Below, one piece after another: positions 16,869 through 27,930 of a stretch of DNA of 64,000 nt. The stretch is from Steroidobacteraceae bacterium. Lineage in GTDB: Bacteria > Pseudomonadota > Gammaproteobacteria > Steroidobacterales > Steroidobacteraceae. Each line of letters begins with the position of its first letter. Position 1 is the first letter of the stretch. The notes beneath the pieces are model-generated. The model saw nothing but the letters and a program-made list of their open reading frames with translations, did not search any database and was not told the origin of the DNA. The DNA is taken from positions 186,001 to 250,000 of the forward strand of contig JANWJS010000020.1 of NCBI GenBank assembly GCA_025451845.1, in the 5' to 3' direction. Made by a program: the position numbers and the translations under genes.

Positions 16869-17321
16869 TCAGCGGATACAACCGCTGAGAGGCGCTCGGA
16901 GCTTGATGGTCTTCATGCAGACGGTCGTCTCCAGCTTCTGCACCCCGGGCATGCGCCGGATCTCCATCCGCAGCAGCTGATCGAGATCCGCGATTTCCCC
17001 GACTAACACGTGCATCAGGTAATCCGCCTGACCGGCGGTCGTGAAGCACTGCAAGACGGAGGGGTGGCTGGCCGCGGCCGCTTCGAACTCCGCGTGCCGG
17101 GCCGCATTGATGGTTACGTGCACGAATGCATGAACCCGCAGGCCGAGGCTCCCGGCGTCGAGCTCCGTGCGGTAACCGCGGATCAATCCGCGGCGCTCGA
17201 GCTCCCGCACCCGCTGCCAACAGGGCGTCTTCGAGAGCCCCACCTGCTGGCCGAGCTCGGCGAAAGAGATGCGTGCATCGTCTTCGAGCACGCGCACGAT
17301 TTCGTGATCGATGGGGTCCAT
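16869..17321 (-). CDS. Lrp/AsnC family transcriptional regulator
   Basis: 150 residues from the ATG at 17321. Residues about 3-60 hold the AsnC-type helix-turn-helix (VLEDDARISFAELGQQVGLS followed by KTPCWQRVRELERRGLI). Residues about 65-145 are the RAM ligand-binding domain (VHAFVHVTI, YLMHVLVGEIADLDQLL, VQKLETTVCMKTIK). Such proteins bind amino acids and act as octamers. Neighbours give no clear target. A 31-nt copy of the dispersed repeat lies about 90 nt upstream, oriented toward this start. Confidence 0.92.
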   Translation of the reverse strand: MDPIDHEIVRVLEDDARISFAELGQQVGLSKTPCWQRVRELERRGLIRGYRTELDAGSLGLRVHAFVHVTINAARHAEFEAAAASHPSVLQCFTTAGQADYLMHVLVGEIADLDQLLRMEIRRMPGVQKLETTVCMKTIKLRAPLSGCIR

Positions 17322-17408
17322 GGTCCAGGGCGTTCTGCGACTCAAGCTTCCGCCAGGCCACTGTTCTACGCGCCGCGGCAATGGGAGTCCACTAGGGCGA
17401 GCGAGTGG

Positions 17409-17439
17409 CCGCCGCCATGGACGGTCAGTGGCACGGTCC
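17409..17439 (-). repeat. Dispersed repeat, partial copy D
   Basis: Read on the minus strand, 31 nt match the leading part of the repeats at 51040 and 32155-32247: GGACCGTGCCACTGACC, then GTCCATGGCGGCGG, with about four differences from the 51040 copy. The hairpin-forming part of the element is absent. It lies upstream of, and is oriented toward, the Lrp gene at 16869-17321. Confidence 0.55.
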
Positions 17440-17485
17440 GGAAGTGGAGGACTACAATCGTGCCGATGGCGACGGATGATCTGAA

Positions 17486-17767
17486 ATGAGCAGCGGGCGG
17501 GCGAACGAGAAGAGCCTGCGCGAGTTGCTGGCGCGCGTGCGCGAGCGGCTCGGCCATGCCCGTGCCCTGGACCCGGACTCACGGGAGCATCTTTCGGCGG
17601 TGGTGAGTGACATCGACCAGGCGCTCGGCGGCACCAGCACGCGCGAGGCCGCGAGCGCACATGCGCCGAGGCTCGAGTTGATGGCGGTGCGCTTCGAGGC
17701 GGATCACCCCGGGCTTGCCGAGGTGATCCGCGAAGTGATCGATGCCCTGGCGAGGGCGGGCATCTGA
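17486..17767 (+). CDS. DUF4404 family protein
   Basis: 93 residues, entirely helical in appearance: NEKSLRELLARVRERLGHAR, then a second helix of a typical DUF4404 pattern (LELMAVRFEADHPGLAEVIR) and a short C-terminal helix. The family consists of short cytoplasmic proteins of unknown function. It is transcribed alone, converging on rpoD with 38 nt between the stops. Confidence 0.8.
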   Translation: MSSGRANEKSLRELLARVRERLGHARALDPDSREHLSAVVSDIDQALGGTSTREAASAHAPRLELMAVRFEADHPGLAEVIREVIDALARAGI

Positions 17768-17805
17768 GTTGACCGGGGGACGGCCGCCCGCACTCCGTAG
17801 AGGGA

Positions 17806-19938
<2,133 letters not shown>

Positions 19939-20059
19939 GAGTACCGGGGGGTTTGGCGGTAGGCTGTCGATCCCCTATTTGCTGGCGGCGGCGGGCCAAC
20001 TCAAGGGGCGCCAAATAAAGCGTGCGATTCTATTAGACCCTATCGGAAATACCAAATTT

Positions 20060-21949
20060 TCATCTGTTCGCCGGCCTGTCCGGGCTGATCTTTCGGCTGG
20101 CGCGTTTTCCTATAAGTACCTGAAATTCCTGACGTTCTTCGGCAGTGAGCCCGGTGAGGCCCGCGGCGCGAATCCTGGCCTCGAGCGCTTCCAGGCGCCG
20201 TTCCACGGCCTGATCGGCGAGCTTCCCCAGGGCGGCCTTGAGCTCGAGAGCCGCTGCTTGGGCGTCCCCCAGCACTTCCTCACGCTCGAGCAGCCTTCCG
20301 AGATGCTCTCCCCCGCTTCTGTCGGCCCAACGCTCCAGGACTTGAGCGGGAACTGAGAGCGGGCGCTCGCGCAGGTCATCCAACAGCTCGCGCAGCAGGT
20401 CGATTCCCGGCTCGGCGCACGTGTTGAGTCCCGCGCGCTCCGCGCCGTTGATGGAGCCGGCAATCGACGGGAATCTCACCAGGCGCGCGATGGCCTGGCG
20501 CACGAGGCTGCCACGCCCGGCGCTGAGGCGTGCGCGGCCCTTCTCAGCCCGCGCCTGCGATGTCGACGCGTCAGCGCTGCCGGCGGTAGACCCAGCGCCG
20601 GCGGCCGGTGCAGTCGTACCGCGAGCAGGCATTGAGCTCGTGCCCGCCCAGATCTCCTGCAGCCGCTCGCCCGCCAGTCCCACGACCTCGGCCACTCTCG
20701 CGGTGAGGAGCTCCCGATAGACGCCCTGCGGCACTTTGGCGACGAGCGGCCGCGCGCTTTCGGCAAACCGCGCCCGCCCGTCGGCATGGCTGAGCTCCGT
20801 TTGCTCGGACAATTCCCGCACCAGGTATTCGGATAGCGGCAGCGTGGACTCGAGGCGCCGCTCGAAGGCCTCGCGGCCCTCTTCGCCCACGAGCGTGTCC
20901 GGATCTTGGCCCTCGGGCAGGAAGAGGAAGCGGATCTCGCGCCCCTCGCGCGCTTCCGGCAGGGCATGTTGCAGGGCGCGCCACGCTGCTGCGCGCCCGG
21001 CGCGGTCGCCGTCGAAAGCAAACACCACTTCTCGCACGAGGCGAAAAATGCGTCGGAAGTGCTCGGGTGTGGTGGCCGTGCCGAGAGTCGCGACCGCGTA
21101 CGGGATACCGGCCTGGTGGAGACGAACGGCGTCCATATACCCTTCGACGACCAACAGGCGCTCGAGGTTGGTGCGCGAGCGCCGGGTCTCGTACAAAGCG
21201 TAGAGCTCGCGGCCCTTGTGGAAAAGGACCATCTCCGGGGAGTTGAGATACTTCGGCTCGCCGCGATCGATCACCCGACCGCCGAAGGCGATCACGCGGC
21301 CGCGCACGTCCCGGATGGGGAACATGATGCGATCGCGGAAACGGTCGTAATACCGGTCGCCGTCACGCATCCCGCCCGACGAGGTGCGGCCGGCATCGCG
21401 CTCGATGATGAGGCCGACGTCGGCGAGCGCGCGCCGCTGCGCTTCGTCCGTACCGAAGCATTTCAGCACGGCGTTCCAGGAGTCCGGCGCATAGCCGATG
21501 CCGAACTGCGCGAGGGTGTCGGAAGTCAGGCCGCGGCGCGTCAGGTATTCGCGCGCGCGCACATCCCGCGACAGCGCCTCGGCATAGAACCTTGCCACGC
21601 GCGCCATGAGCTCATGGAGCTTCTCCGAATCGTGCGTCGCGCCAGGCGTGCCGCCGCCTTCCTGCGGCACCTCGAGACCGAGCCGGCCCGCCAGCTCCTC
21701 GACGGCCTCAGGGAAGGCCATGCGGTCGTGCTCCATGAGGAAGCGCAGCACGGTGCCGTGCGCGCCGCAGCCGAAGCAGTGGTAGAACTGCTTCTCGGGG
21801 CTGACCCAGAAGGAGGCGGTTTTCTCGTTGTGGAACGGGCAGCAGGCCTTGTACTCGCGGCCGGCTTTCTTCAGCTGCACGCGCGAGCCGATCACCTCCA
21901 CGATGTCCGCGCGGGCGATCAGCTCGTCGATGAAGCTCTGCGGGATGAT
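20060..21949 (-). CDS. dnaG: DNA primase; unusual translation start
   Basis: About 629 residues. The zinc finger (CPFHNEKTASFWVS, then FYHCFGCGAHG), the TOPRIM catalytic core (LLVVEGYMDAVRLHQAGIPY, VVFAFDGDRAGRAA) and a C-terminal DnaB-interacting helical domain are all present; the enzyme makes RNA primers at the replication fork. The first conventional start in frame is a GTG at 21901, but the conserved family N-terminus continues upstream of it as IPQSFIDELIARADIV. Upstream of that there are only two ATC codons (21949 and 21946) and a stop five codons further on (TAG at 21961-21959). I therefore place the start at the ATC at 21949, giving M-I-P-Q-S-F; AUC initiation or a sequence error are both possible. 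Confidence 0.93.
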   Translation of the reverse strand: MIPQSFIDELIARADIVEVIGSRVQLKKAGREYKACCPFHNEKTASFWVSPEKQFYHCFGCGAHGTVLRFLMEHDRMAFPEAVEELAGRLGLEVPQEGGGTPGATHDSEKLHELMARVARFYAEALSRDVRAREYLTRRGLTSDTLAQFGIGYAPDSWNAVLKCFGTDEAQRRALADVGLIIERDAGRTSSGGMRDGDRYYDRFRDRIMFPIRDVRGRVIAFGGRVIDRGEPKYLNSPEMVLFHKGRELYALYETRRSRTNLERLLVVEGYMDAVRLHQAGIPYAVATLGTATTPEHFRRIFRLVREVVFAFDGDRAGRAAAWRALQHALPEAREGREIRFLFLPEGQDPDTLVGEEGREAFERRLESTLPLSEYLVRELSEQTELSHADGRARFAESARPLVAKVPQGVYRELLTARVAEVVGLAGERLQEIWAGTSSMPARGTTAPAAGAGSTAGSADASTSQARAEKGRARLSAGRGSLVRQAIARLVRFPSIAGSINGAERAGLNTCAEPGIDLLRELLDDLRERPLSVPAQVLERWADRSGGEHLGRLLEREEVLGDAQAAALELKAALGKLADQAVERRLEALEARIRAAGLTGLTAEERQEFQVLIGKRASRKISPDRPANR

Positions 21950-22004
21950 GGGCGGATTCTACTGCTACTACGGGCCCGTGGGACTCGCAATGGTCACGAA
22001 GCTG

Positions 22005-22032
22005 GGCCGCAAAAGTCGCGCAGTTTGCGGCC
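22005..22032 (-). other. Hairpin between yqeY and dnaG
   Basis: On the minus strand GGCCGCAAA (22032-22024) pairs with TTTGCGGCC (22013-22005), a perfect 9-bp stem with a 10-nt loop, about 55 nt upstream of dnaG. There is no U-run after it. In E. coli a partial terminator between rpsU and dnaG sets the low primase level; this hairpin could play that part, but that is inference. Confidence 0.4.
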
Positions 22033-22080
22033 GGTAGGCGATTTCCGCCCAAGGCACCGCAGGCGACTTTTTCCGAGTGA

Positions 22081-22539
22081 CTACCGGCCCGGGCTCTGCG
22101 CCAGCTTCTCCTTCACGCGGGCGCTGACGGCCCCCATGTCGGCGCGCCCCTGCGCCTGGGACTTCACCAGCGCCATGACCTTGCCCATGTCCTTGGCCGA
22201 GGTCGCGCCGCTCGCGGCGATGGCGCTGGCAATCAGGGTGTCGAGCTCCGCATCGCTCATCCGCGCGGGCAGATAGCCTTCGAGGACGGCGACTTCAGCG
22301 TTGTACTTGGCGACGAGGTCGGCGCGGCCGCCGGCCTGGAACTGGGTGATCGCCTCCTTGCTCTGCTTGATCATCTTCTCCAGCACCGCGAGCACCTGGG
22401 CGTCATCGAGCGTGATGCGCTCGTCGACTTCGCGTTGCTTGATGGCGGCGAGCGCCAGACGGATGGTGCCGAGACGCTCCTTCTCGCGCCCGCGCATGGC
22501 GTTCTTCATGTCCTCCGTGATGCGTTCCTTGAGGGTCAT
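22081..22539 (-). CDS. yqeY: GatB/YqeY domain protein
   Basis: 152 residues beginning MTLKERITEDMKNAMRGREK. The helical YqeY fold is seen throughout (IKQREVDERITLDDAQVLAV, then LEKMIKQSKEAITQFQAGGR and the C-terminal ASGATSAKDMGKVMALVKSQ). It resembles the tail of the GatB amidotransferase subunit and is thought to bind tRNA; its exact role is unknown. Its place between rpsU and dnaG is the usual gammaproteobacterial order, with a 22-nt gap from rpsU. Confidence 0.95.
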   Translation of the reverse strand: MTLKERITEDMKNAMRGREKERLGTIRLALAAIKQREVDERITLDDAQVLAVLEKMIKQSKEAITQFQAGGRADLVAKYNAEVAVLEGYLPARMSDAELDTLIASAIAASGATSAKDMGKVMALVKSQAQGRADMGAVSARVKEKLAQSPGR

Positions 22540-22561
22540 GCCGCCACTCTCCGGTTCAGGA

Positions 22562-22771
22562 TCAGCGGGAGGCGCGCATGCCCTCGCGCGAGATACGCTT
22601 CATGTGCCGCTTGATGGCGGCTGCCTTCTTGCGTTTCCGCTCCTGGGTCGGCTTCTCGTAGAATTCCCGCCGACGCAGCTCGGTGAGAATGCCGGCCTTC
22701 TCGCAGGCGCGCTTGAAACGCCGCAAGGCGGCATCGAAGTACTCATTCTCACGGATACGGACGCTCGGCAT
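22562..22771 (-). CDS. rpsU: 30S ribosomal protein S21
   Basis: 69 residues beginning [20 protein letters not shown] and ending in a very basic tail ([20 protein letters not shown]), the standard S21 length and pattern. S21 sits near the anti-Shine-Dalgarno region of 16S rRNA and supports initiation. The start has GAGG 6 nt upstream. It is the first gene of the rpsU-yqeY-dnaG-rpoD operon and diverges from tsaD with 70 nt between the starts. Confidence 0.98.
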   Translation of the reverse strand: MPSVRIRENEYFDAALRRFKRACEKAGILTELRRREFYEKPTQERKRKKAAAIKRHMKRISREGMRASR

Positions 22772-22841
22772 CGAAACCTCAGGGCCTTGGGGGGAGTAAG
22801 GGACGACCGGAAAAACGGGCGCGCAATTCTAGTTGAGGCTC

Positions 22842-23924
22842 ATGACAAAGGCAAAAGAACCGCTCCGCGTGCTCGCAATCGAGTCATCCTGCGACGAGAG
22901 TGCGGCGGCTGTCCTGGACGAGTCCCGGGGCCTGCTGGCCCACGAGCTCTACAGCCAGGTGGAGCTGCACCGGATCTATGGGGGCGTCGTTCCGGAACTG
23001 GCTTCCCGCGATCACGTGCGCCGGCTCCTGCCCCTTGTGCGGCAGGCCTTGGACCGCGCCGGCACGGCTGCGGCGCAGCTCACGGGCGTGGCCTTCACGG
23101 CCGGTCCGGGGTTGATCGGGGCCTTGCTCACGGGGGCGGCCCTGGCGCGCAGCCTGGCCTATGCCTGGGACGTGCCCGCGATAGGGGTCCACCATCTGGA
23201 GGGGCATCTGCTGGCGCCGCTGCTCGAACCGGAGCCGCCCCCCTTTCCGCACGTGGCGCTGCTCGTCTCGGGCGGACATACCCAGCTCATCGAGGTGCGG
23301 GGCATCGGCGATTATGAGGTTCTCGGCGATACCCGCGACGATGCCGCGGGCGAGGCCTTCGACAAGACGGCAAAGCTCCTGGGGTTGCCCTATCCCGGCG
23401 GGCCGGAGCTGGCGCGCCTGGCGCAAAGCGGTACGCCGGGAGCTTGCCGGTATCCGCGACCCATGCTCGACCGGCCCGGCCTCGAGCTCAGTTTCTCGGG
23501 CCTGAAGACGGCGGTGCTGCATTCTCTGCGCGGGCGGGAGCTGACGCCGAAGCTGCGGGCCGACGTCGCCCGCGGTGTCGAGGAGGCGATCGTCGGCACG
23601 CTCGCCGCCAAGGCGGTGCGGGCGCTCGACAGCACCGGCCTGGAGACGCTGGTGGTTTCCGGGGGCGTCAGCGCGAACCAGCACCTGCGTGCGACCCTCA
23701 CCGAAACCGTCGGCCGGCGAGGCGGCCGTGTGTACTATCCCCGCCTCGAGTTCTGCACCGACAACGCGGCGATGATCGCCATGGCGGGCCTCGCCCGGCT
23801 GCGGGCCGGGGAGCACGACAGCCTGGCGATCCAGCCACGCGCGCAGTGGTCCCTCGAGACGCTCACCGCAGTGCCTTTACAACCCAACGCGGCGGCCGCG
23901 GCCGCACGACTCCTCCACCCATGA
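22842..23924 (+). CDS. tsaD: tRNA N6-threonylcarbamoyladenosine transferase subunit TsaD
   Basis: 360 residues from the ATG at 22842 (GAGG 6 nt upstream; a TTG three codons earlier is less likely). The Kae1/TsaD features are [12 protein letters not shown] at the N-terminus, the metal-binding [11 protein letters not shown] near residue 110, [12 protein letters not shown], and [12 protein letters not shown] near 270. With TsaB and TsaE it transfers the threonylcarbamoyl group to A37 of ANN-reading tRNAs; the tRNA-Ile in this window would be a substrate. It overlaps folB by 4 nt (ATGA at 23921). Confidence 0.97.
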   Translation: MTKAKEPLRVLAIESSCDESAAAVLDESRGLLAHELYSQVELHRIYGGVVPELASRDHVRRLLPLVRQALDRAGTAAAQLTGVAFTAGPGLIGALLTGAALARSLAYAWDVPAIGVHHLEGHLLAPLLEPEPPPFPHVALLVSGGHTQLIEVRGIGDYEVLGDTRDDAAGEAFDKTAKLLGLPYPGGPELARLAQSGTPGACRYPRPMLDRPGLELSFSGLKTAVLHSLRGRELTPKLRADVARGVEEAIVGTLAAKAVRALDSTGLETLVVSGGVSANQHLRATLTETVGRRGGRVYYPRLEFCTDNAAMIAMAGLARLRAGEHDSLAIQPRAQWSLETLTAVPLQPNAAAAAARLLHP

Positions 23925-24322
23925 ACCCGACCCGATCCGACGACCGCATCTTCCTGCGCGGCCTGACTGCCGAGTGCCTCATCGGCTTCATCGAGTGGGA
24001 GCGGCGCGTCAAGCAGACCGTCGTAGTCGACCTCGAGCTGCCGGTCGACTGCCGCCGCGCCTCGATCAGCGATGACGTCGCTGACACGGTGGATTACAAG
24101 CGAGTCGCCAAGCGGGTGCTGGCCTACATCGAGGCGTCGGAGTTCAAGCTGGTCGAGACCCTGGCACATCGGCTGGCCTTGCTGCTGCTCGAGGAGTTCG
24201 GGCTGGCGTGGGTGCGCATCTCCCTCAACAAGCCCGGCGCGATCCGCAACTCGCGCGATGTCGGCGTCGTCATCGAGCGCAACCACGCCGACCTCACCGC
24301 GGCCGCCGCCGCCCGCATTTGA
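23921..24322 (+). CDS. folB: Dihydroneopterin aldolase
   Basis: 133 residues, the usual length. The family pattern is [19 protein letters not shown] near the N-terminus (substrate-binding Glu), [17 protein letters not shown] in the middle, and the catalytic Lys within [13 protein letters not shown]. It cleaves 7,8-dihydroneopterin in folate synthesis. The start overlaps the tsaD stop, and folK follows after 12 nt, so tsaD-folB-folK form one transcription unit. Confidence 0.95.
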   Translation: MNPTRSDDRIFLRGLTAECLIGFIEWERRVKQTVVVDLELPVDCRRASISDDVADTVDYKRVAKRVLAYIEASEFKLVETLAHRLALLLLEEFGLAWVRISLNKPGAIRNSRDVGVVIERNHADLTAAAAARI

Positions 24323-24334
24323 CGCCATAACCCC

Positions 24335-24820
24335 ATGCCCCAGGTGTATGTCGCCGCCGGCAGCAACATCGCGCCCGAGCGGCATCTCGCCATGGCCGTG
24401 CGGGAGCTCGAGCGCCAATTCCCCGGCGTGCGCTTCTCACCCTGGTATCGCAACCGGGCGGTGGGGTTCGCGGGAGAGGACTTCATCAACTTCGCCGCCG
24501 GCTTTGCGACGGAGCGCCCCGTGACCGAGGTGCTGCAGATCCTGCATGCCATCGAGGCACTCTGCGGCCGGCCGCGTGAAGCGCCGCGCTGGGCGCCCCG
24601 GTCCATGGACCTGGATGTGCTCCTCTACGGCGACCTGGTGTGTCAGGAGCCGCACCTCAAGCTGCCACGCCCCGACCTGTTGAAACGGGCCTACATGCTC
24701 GGCCCGCTGGCGGAGCTCGCGCCCGATCTCGTGCATCCCACCGAGCGGCAGACCATCGGGGAGCTGTGGCGGCGCTTCGATCGCGCGGCGCACCCGCTGG
24801 TGCCAGTGCGTGCCGGCTGA
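24335..24820 (+). CDS. folK: 2-amino-4-hydroxy-6-hydroxymethyldihydropteridine diphosphokinase
   Basis: 161 residues. It begins with the HPPK pattern VYVAAGSNIAPERHL and carries the signature WAPRSMDLDVLLYGD (Mg/ATP-binding Asp pair) and LKLPRPDLLKRAYMLGPLAE. It moves pyrophosphate from ATP to the pterin, the step after FolB. It ends 23 nt before the convergent pteridine-reductase gene, which keeps three pterin enzymes together. Confidence 0.96.
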   Translation: MPQVYVAAGSNIAPERHLAMAVRELERQFPGVRFSPWYRNRAVGFAGEDFINFAAGFATERPVTEVLQILHAIEALCGRPREAPRWAPRSMDLDVLLYGDLVCQEPHLKLPRPDLLKRAYMLGPLAELAPDLVHPTERQTIGELWRRFDRAAHPLVPVRAG

Positions 24821-24843
24821 GCAGGCACAGGATGTGGACAACT

Positions 24844-25620
24844 CTACCAGCCGATGCTCCTGCCGCCGTCAACCGCGAGAATCTGGCCGCTGACGAAAGG
24901 CGCTTCGGCGGCGAAGAAAAGCACGGCGCGGGCGACGTCCTCGGCCGACCCGATGCGCTTCAGCGCCGTGCGCTCGATGATCTCGTCACGCAGGGCCGTG
25001 TCCACTCCGTCTTCCGGCCACATGACCGGTCCGGGCGCGATCGCGTTGACGCGCACCTGCGGGCCGAGCTCCCGCGCGAGCGATTTCGTCAGCATGATGA
25101 GGCCGGCTTTCGCGATGCAGTACACCGGATGGCGGCGCAAGGGGCGCATGCCGTGAATGTCGGCGAGATTGACGATGAGACCGCCGCGCTGGCGGAGCGC
25201 GGCGGCGACGCCCTGCGCCAGGAAGAGCGGCGCCTTGAGATTGGTGCCGATCAGATCGTTCCAGTCGTCCTCGTCGATGTCCCCCAGCGGGGTCGGATAG
25301 AACGACGAGGCATTGTTGACCAGGATATCGAGGCCGCCGAAGGCTGTTACGGCGCTGTGCGCCAGCTCCGTGACCGCGGCGCCGTCGAGGAGATCGCATT
25401 GCACAAGCGTTGCGGAGCCCGCCCTGATGCTGTTCAGGTCGCCAGCCAGGGCGTTCGCTTCCTCCGCGGAGCTGCGGTAGTGCAGCACCACGCTGGCACC
25501 GGCCGCGTGCAAGGTTCGTGCGGTAACGGCGCCCACGCGGCGCGCGGCACCGGTAATCAGCGCGGCTTTGCCGGCAAGAGGCGCGGGGTTTGCGGTGTCG
25601 GTGACGGCTGGGTTTGGCAT
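24844..25620 (-). CDS. Pteridine reductase (FolM/PTR1-like SDR)
   Basis: 258 residues. It is a short-chain dehydrogenase whose cofactor motif is TGAARRVG, the TGxxxRxG form that separates pteridine reductases from other SDRs. The usual catalytic Ser position holds Asp (NLADIHG), with Tyr and Lys in YCIAKAG, as in PTR1. NNASSFYPTPLGDI is also family-like. It should reduce dihydrobiopterin or dihydromonapterin with NADPH. It lies opposite folB-folK, which supports a pterin role, and diverges from the methyltransferase gene with 14 nt between the starts. Confidence 0.85.
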   Translation of the reverse strand: MPNPAVTDTANPAPLAGKAALITGAARRVGAVTARTLHAAGASVVLHYRSSAEEANALAGDLNSIRAGSATLVQCDLLDGAAVTELAHSAVTAFGGLDILVNNASSFYPTPLGDIDEDDWNDLIGTNLKAPLFLAQGVAAALRQRGGLIVNLADIHGMRPLRRHPVYCIAKAGLIMLTKSLARELGPQVRVNAIAPGPVMWPEDGVDTALRDEIIERTALKRIGSAEDVARAVLFFAAEAPFVSGQILAVDGGRSIGW

Positions 25621-25634
25621 GAGATCCCTAGATT

Positions 25635-26825
25635 ATGATGCCGGCGCTGTCACCGGAAGAAGAAGCGCACTCGCGCGCCGCCACCGCGCTGATTCAGGAG
25701 CGGGTCCGCGCAGCGGGCGGCTGGCTGCCATTCGAGCAATTCATGGAGCTCGCGCTCTATGCGCCCGGGCTCGGCTACTACAGCGCGGGCAGCGTCAAGC
25801 TCGGTCCCGGCGGCGACTTCGTCACCGCGCCGGAGGTATCCGACCTCTTCAGCCGCTGCGTGGCGCGCCAATGCGCCCAGGTCCTCGGCGAGGCCGGGGA
25901 GATTCTCGAGGTCGGCGCAGGCACCGGGCGCATGGCCGCGGTCATTCTCGAGAGCCTCGCGTCGCTCGGGAAGCTCCCCGTGCGCTATGCCATCCTGGAG
26001 GTGAGCGCAGACCTCGCCGAGCGGCAGAGAGAGCGGTTGGGAAAACTGCCGCGCGAGCTGCGGGAGCGGGTGGTGTGGCTCGATCGCCTGCCGGAGCGGC
26101 CGCTCGATGGCGTGATCCTGGCGAACGAGGTGCTGGATGCGCTGCCATGCCGGCGTTTTGCGCTGCACGCGGGCGCCATACGCGAGTTGGGAGTGGCGCT
26201 CGATGTTGAGCTCCCTGGCGAGAGCGGAGCACTCGTTGCGGCTCAGAGGCTCGTCGAGCGCGCGGCAGAGCCGGACCCGGCGCTCGCGAGCGCCTGTGCC
26301 GAGCTGCTCGGCGAGCTGCCGGCGCCGCTGCCGGACGGCTATTCGTCGGAGCTCTGTCTGCGGGTCGCGCCGTGGATCGCCGGCATCGCGGATCGTCTCG
26401 ATCGCGGGCTGCTGCTTCTCTTCGACTACGGCTTGCCTCGGGCGCACTATTATCATCCGCAGCGTGTCGCCGGCACCTTGCGCTGTCATTTCAAGCAACG
26501 GGCGCATGACGATCCCTACGGCAACATCGGCGTGCAGGACATCACCGCCTGGGTCGACTTCACGCGGGTGGCGGGGGCGGCGGTGGATAGCGGGTTGGAG
26601 GTCGCCGGTTTTTGCACGCAGGCTGCCTTTCTCCTGGCGACAGGCGTGGAGCAACTCGTCGCGGAGTCCGCCGAGACGCAAGAGCACGCGCGGCTCGCGG
26701 GGCAGGCGCGCCGGCTGCTGTTGCCCGGAGAGATGGGCGAGGCTTTCAAGGTGATGGCGCTGACCCGGGAATGCGATGTCGCGCTCGAGGGGTTCGCGCT
26801 ACAGGATCTGCGGCCGTCGTTGTAA
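25635..26825 (+). CDS. SAM-dependent methyltransferase, MidA/NDUFAF7 family
   Basis: 396 residues (or 395 from the second ATG). The family pattern is FEQFMELALYAPGLGYYSAG near the N-terminus, then FVTAPEVSDLFSRCVARQCA, the SAM-binding loop ILEVGAGTGRMAAV, and ILANEVLDALPCRRF. The eukaryotic homologue NDUFAF7 methylates an arginine of a complex I subunit; the bacterial role is not settled. Its last 80 nt overlap the 3' end of the convergent lipoprotein gene. Confidence 0.9.
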   Translation: MMPALSPEEEAHSRAATALIQERVRAAGGWLPFEQFMELALYAPGLGYYSAGSVKLGPGGDFVTAPEVSDLFSRCVARQCAQVLGEAGEILEVGAGTGRMAAVILESLASLGKLPVRYAILEVSADLAERQRERLGKLPRELRERVVWLDRLPERPLDGVILANEVLDALPCRRFALHAGAIRELGVALDVELPGESGALVAAQRLVERAAEPDPALASACAELLGELPAPLPDGYSSELCLRVAPWIAGIADRLDRGLLLLFDYGLPRAHYYHPQRVAGTLRCHFKQRAHDDPYGNIGVQDITAWVDFTRVAGAAVDSGLEVAGFCTQAAFLLATGVEQLVAESAETQEHARLAGQARRLLLPGEMGEAFKVMALTRECDVALEGFALQDLRPSL

Positions 26826-27879
26826 GAGAGCCGCAGAGCTGGGCGTCTCGCGTTGCCGCCGGTCCCCGTGCCAGCTCGCGCGCCGCGTCGTAGAACCGCG
26901 GCAGGTCGCCGTTCTGTTGCCGCAAGAGGCGCTCGAAGCCCGGGACGCAGTCGTAATAAGTGCCCACCGAAGCCAGGTCCGCGTTGTTGAGTCCGTTCGC
27001 GATCCAGTGGTCGTAGAGCGGCGCGCGGACTGCGAGCCGGCGCTCCAGCGCGTGGATGTCGGCGGCCAGGTCGGCAAAGACCTGCCGCTTGCGCAGCAGC
27101 TTCTTTTCGCGTGGAGCCTGCGATCCGTAAACCGCTGCCAACCGATCTCGGGCATGTCGCAGCAGCGCAATGAACTGCTGGTCATCGATGTGCTGCCGGG
27201 CCAATGCCTCGACGCGGGCGGACTGGCCTTTGTATTCGAGCCAGCGCTTGAGCCCCTCTTCCTCCACCGTCACCGCGAAGGCCTCATCGAACCGCGAGTC
27301 ATCGGTCACGTAGAGCAGCTGGTGGGCGAGCTCGTGAAAGATCATGGCCGCGAGCTCTTCGCTCCCATAGCGCATCATCGTGCTCATCACCGGGTCGGGC
27401 AGCTTGCCGAGAGTGGAGTACGCGGGCACGCCCTCGATCACGACGTCATAACCGCGCCGCTTCAGTCCGGCGGCGCAGGCTCGGGCGCGATCCTCACTGA
27501 AGTAGCCCCGGTAGGCCACACAGCCGGCGATGGGAAAGCACCATTGCTTCGGCTGCACCGAGAGCTCACGTGCGGCAACGACGTTCCATAGGACGTAGGG
27601 ACGGTCGATCTTGACGTACGTGCGATAGCTGTCGTTGTCCGGCAGATGCAGCGCGCGCGACGCGAAATCGCGGGCTTTGCGGACTTCGGCGAGCTCGCGG
27701 ATCAGCGGCTCGGACGTTTGGGGGTCGTCGATCACTTGCACGATCGGCTTGCGTGCGTGCATGACGTGCCATTCACCGCCGGCTGCCTGCATCAGATACA
27801 TCGTGCTGGTGCACCCAGCGAGCGCGCCGAGCAGCACGGCGGCGACCGCCAGCGGCGCAGTCTTGCCTGCGGTGCGCAT
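26746..27879 (-). CDS. Predicted aminopeptidase-like lipoprotein (HExxH)
   Basis: 377 residues from the ATG at 27879. The signal peptide ends in the lipobox LAGC at residues 19-22, so the protein is probably a lipoprotein. The zinc-protease motif HELAHQ appears in AMIFHELAHQLLYVTDDS, followed by FDEAFAVTVEEEG with the third-ligand Glu. This matches the proteins called predicted aminopeptidases (COG4324), whose substrate is unknown. An in-frame ATG at 27921 would add 14 residues. The C-terminal 26 codons run antisense through the end of the methyltransferase gene. Confidence 0.8.
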   Translation of the reverse strand: MRTAGKTAPLAVAAVLLGALAGCTSTMYLMQAAGGEWHVMHARKPIVQVIDDPQTSEPLIRELAEVRKARDFASRALHLPDNDSYRTYVKIDRPYVLWNVVAARELSVQPKQWCFPIAGCVAYRGYFSEDRARACAAGLKRRGYDVVIEGVPAYSTLGKLPDPVMSTMMRYGSEELAAMIFHELAHQLLYVTDDSRFDEAFAVTVEEEGLKRWLEYKGQSARVEALARQHIDDQQFIALLRHARDRLAAVYGSQAPREKKLLRKRQVFADLAADIHALERRLAVRAPLYDHWIANGLNNADLASVGTYYDCVPGFERLLRQQNGDLPRFYDAARELARGPAATRDAQLCGSLTTTAADPVARTPRARHRIPGSAPSP

Positions 27880-27901
27880 TACTTGCGGCGGCGCCTTCTG
27901 A

Positions 27902-27918
27902 TTAACCTTTTTGGTTAA
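27902..27918. promoter_or_regulatory. Inverted repeat in the cca / lipoprotein divergent region
   Basis: TTAACC-TTTTT-GGTTAA, a 6-bp perfect inverted repeat with a 5-nt AT spacer, sits in the 51-nt gap between the two divergent starts. It could be an operator, or simply part of the coding start if the lipoprotein begins at 27921. Confidence 0.3.
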
Positions 27919-27930
27919 CATGTGCGCATT

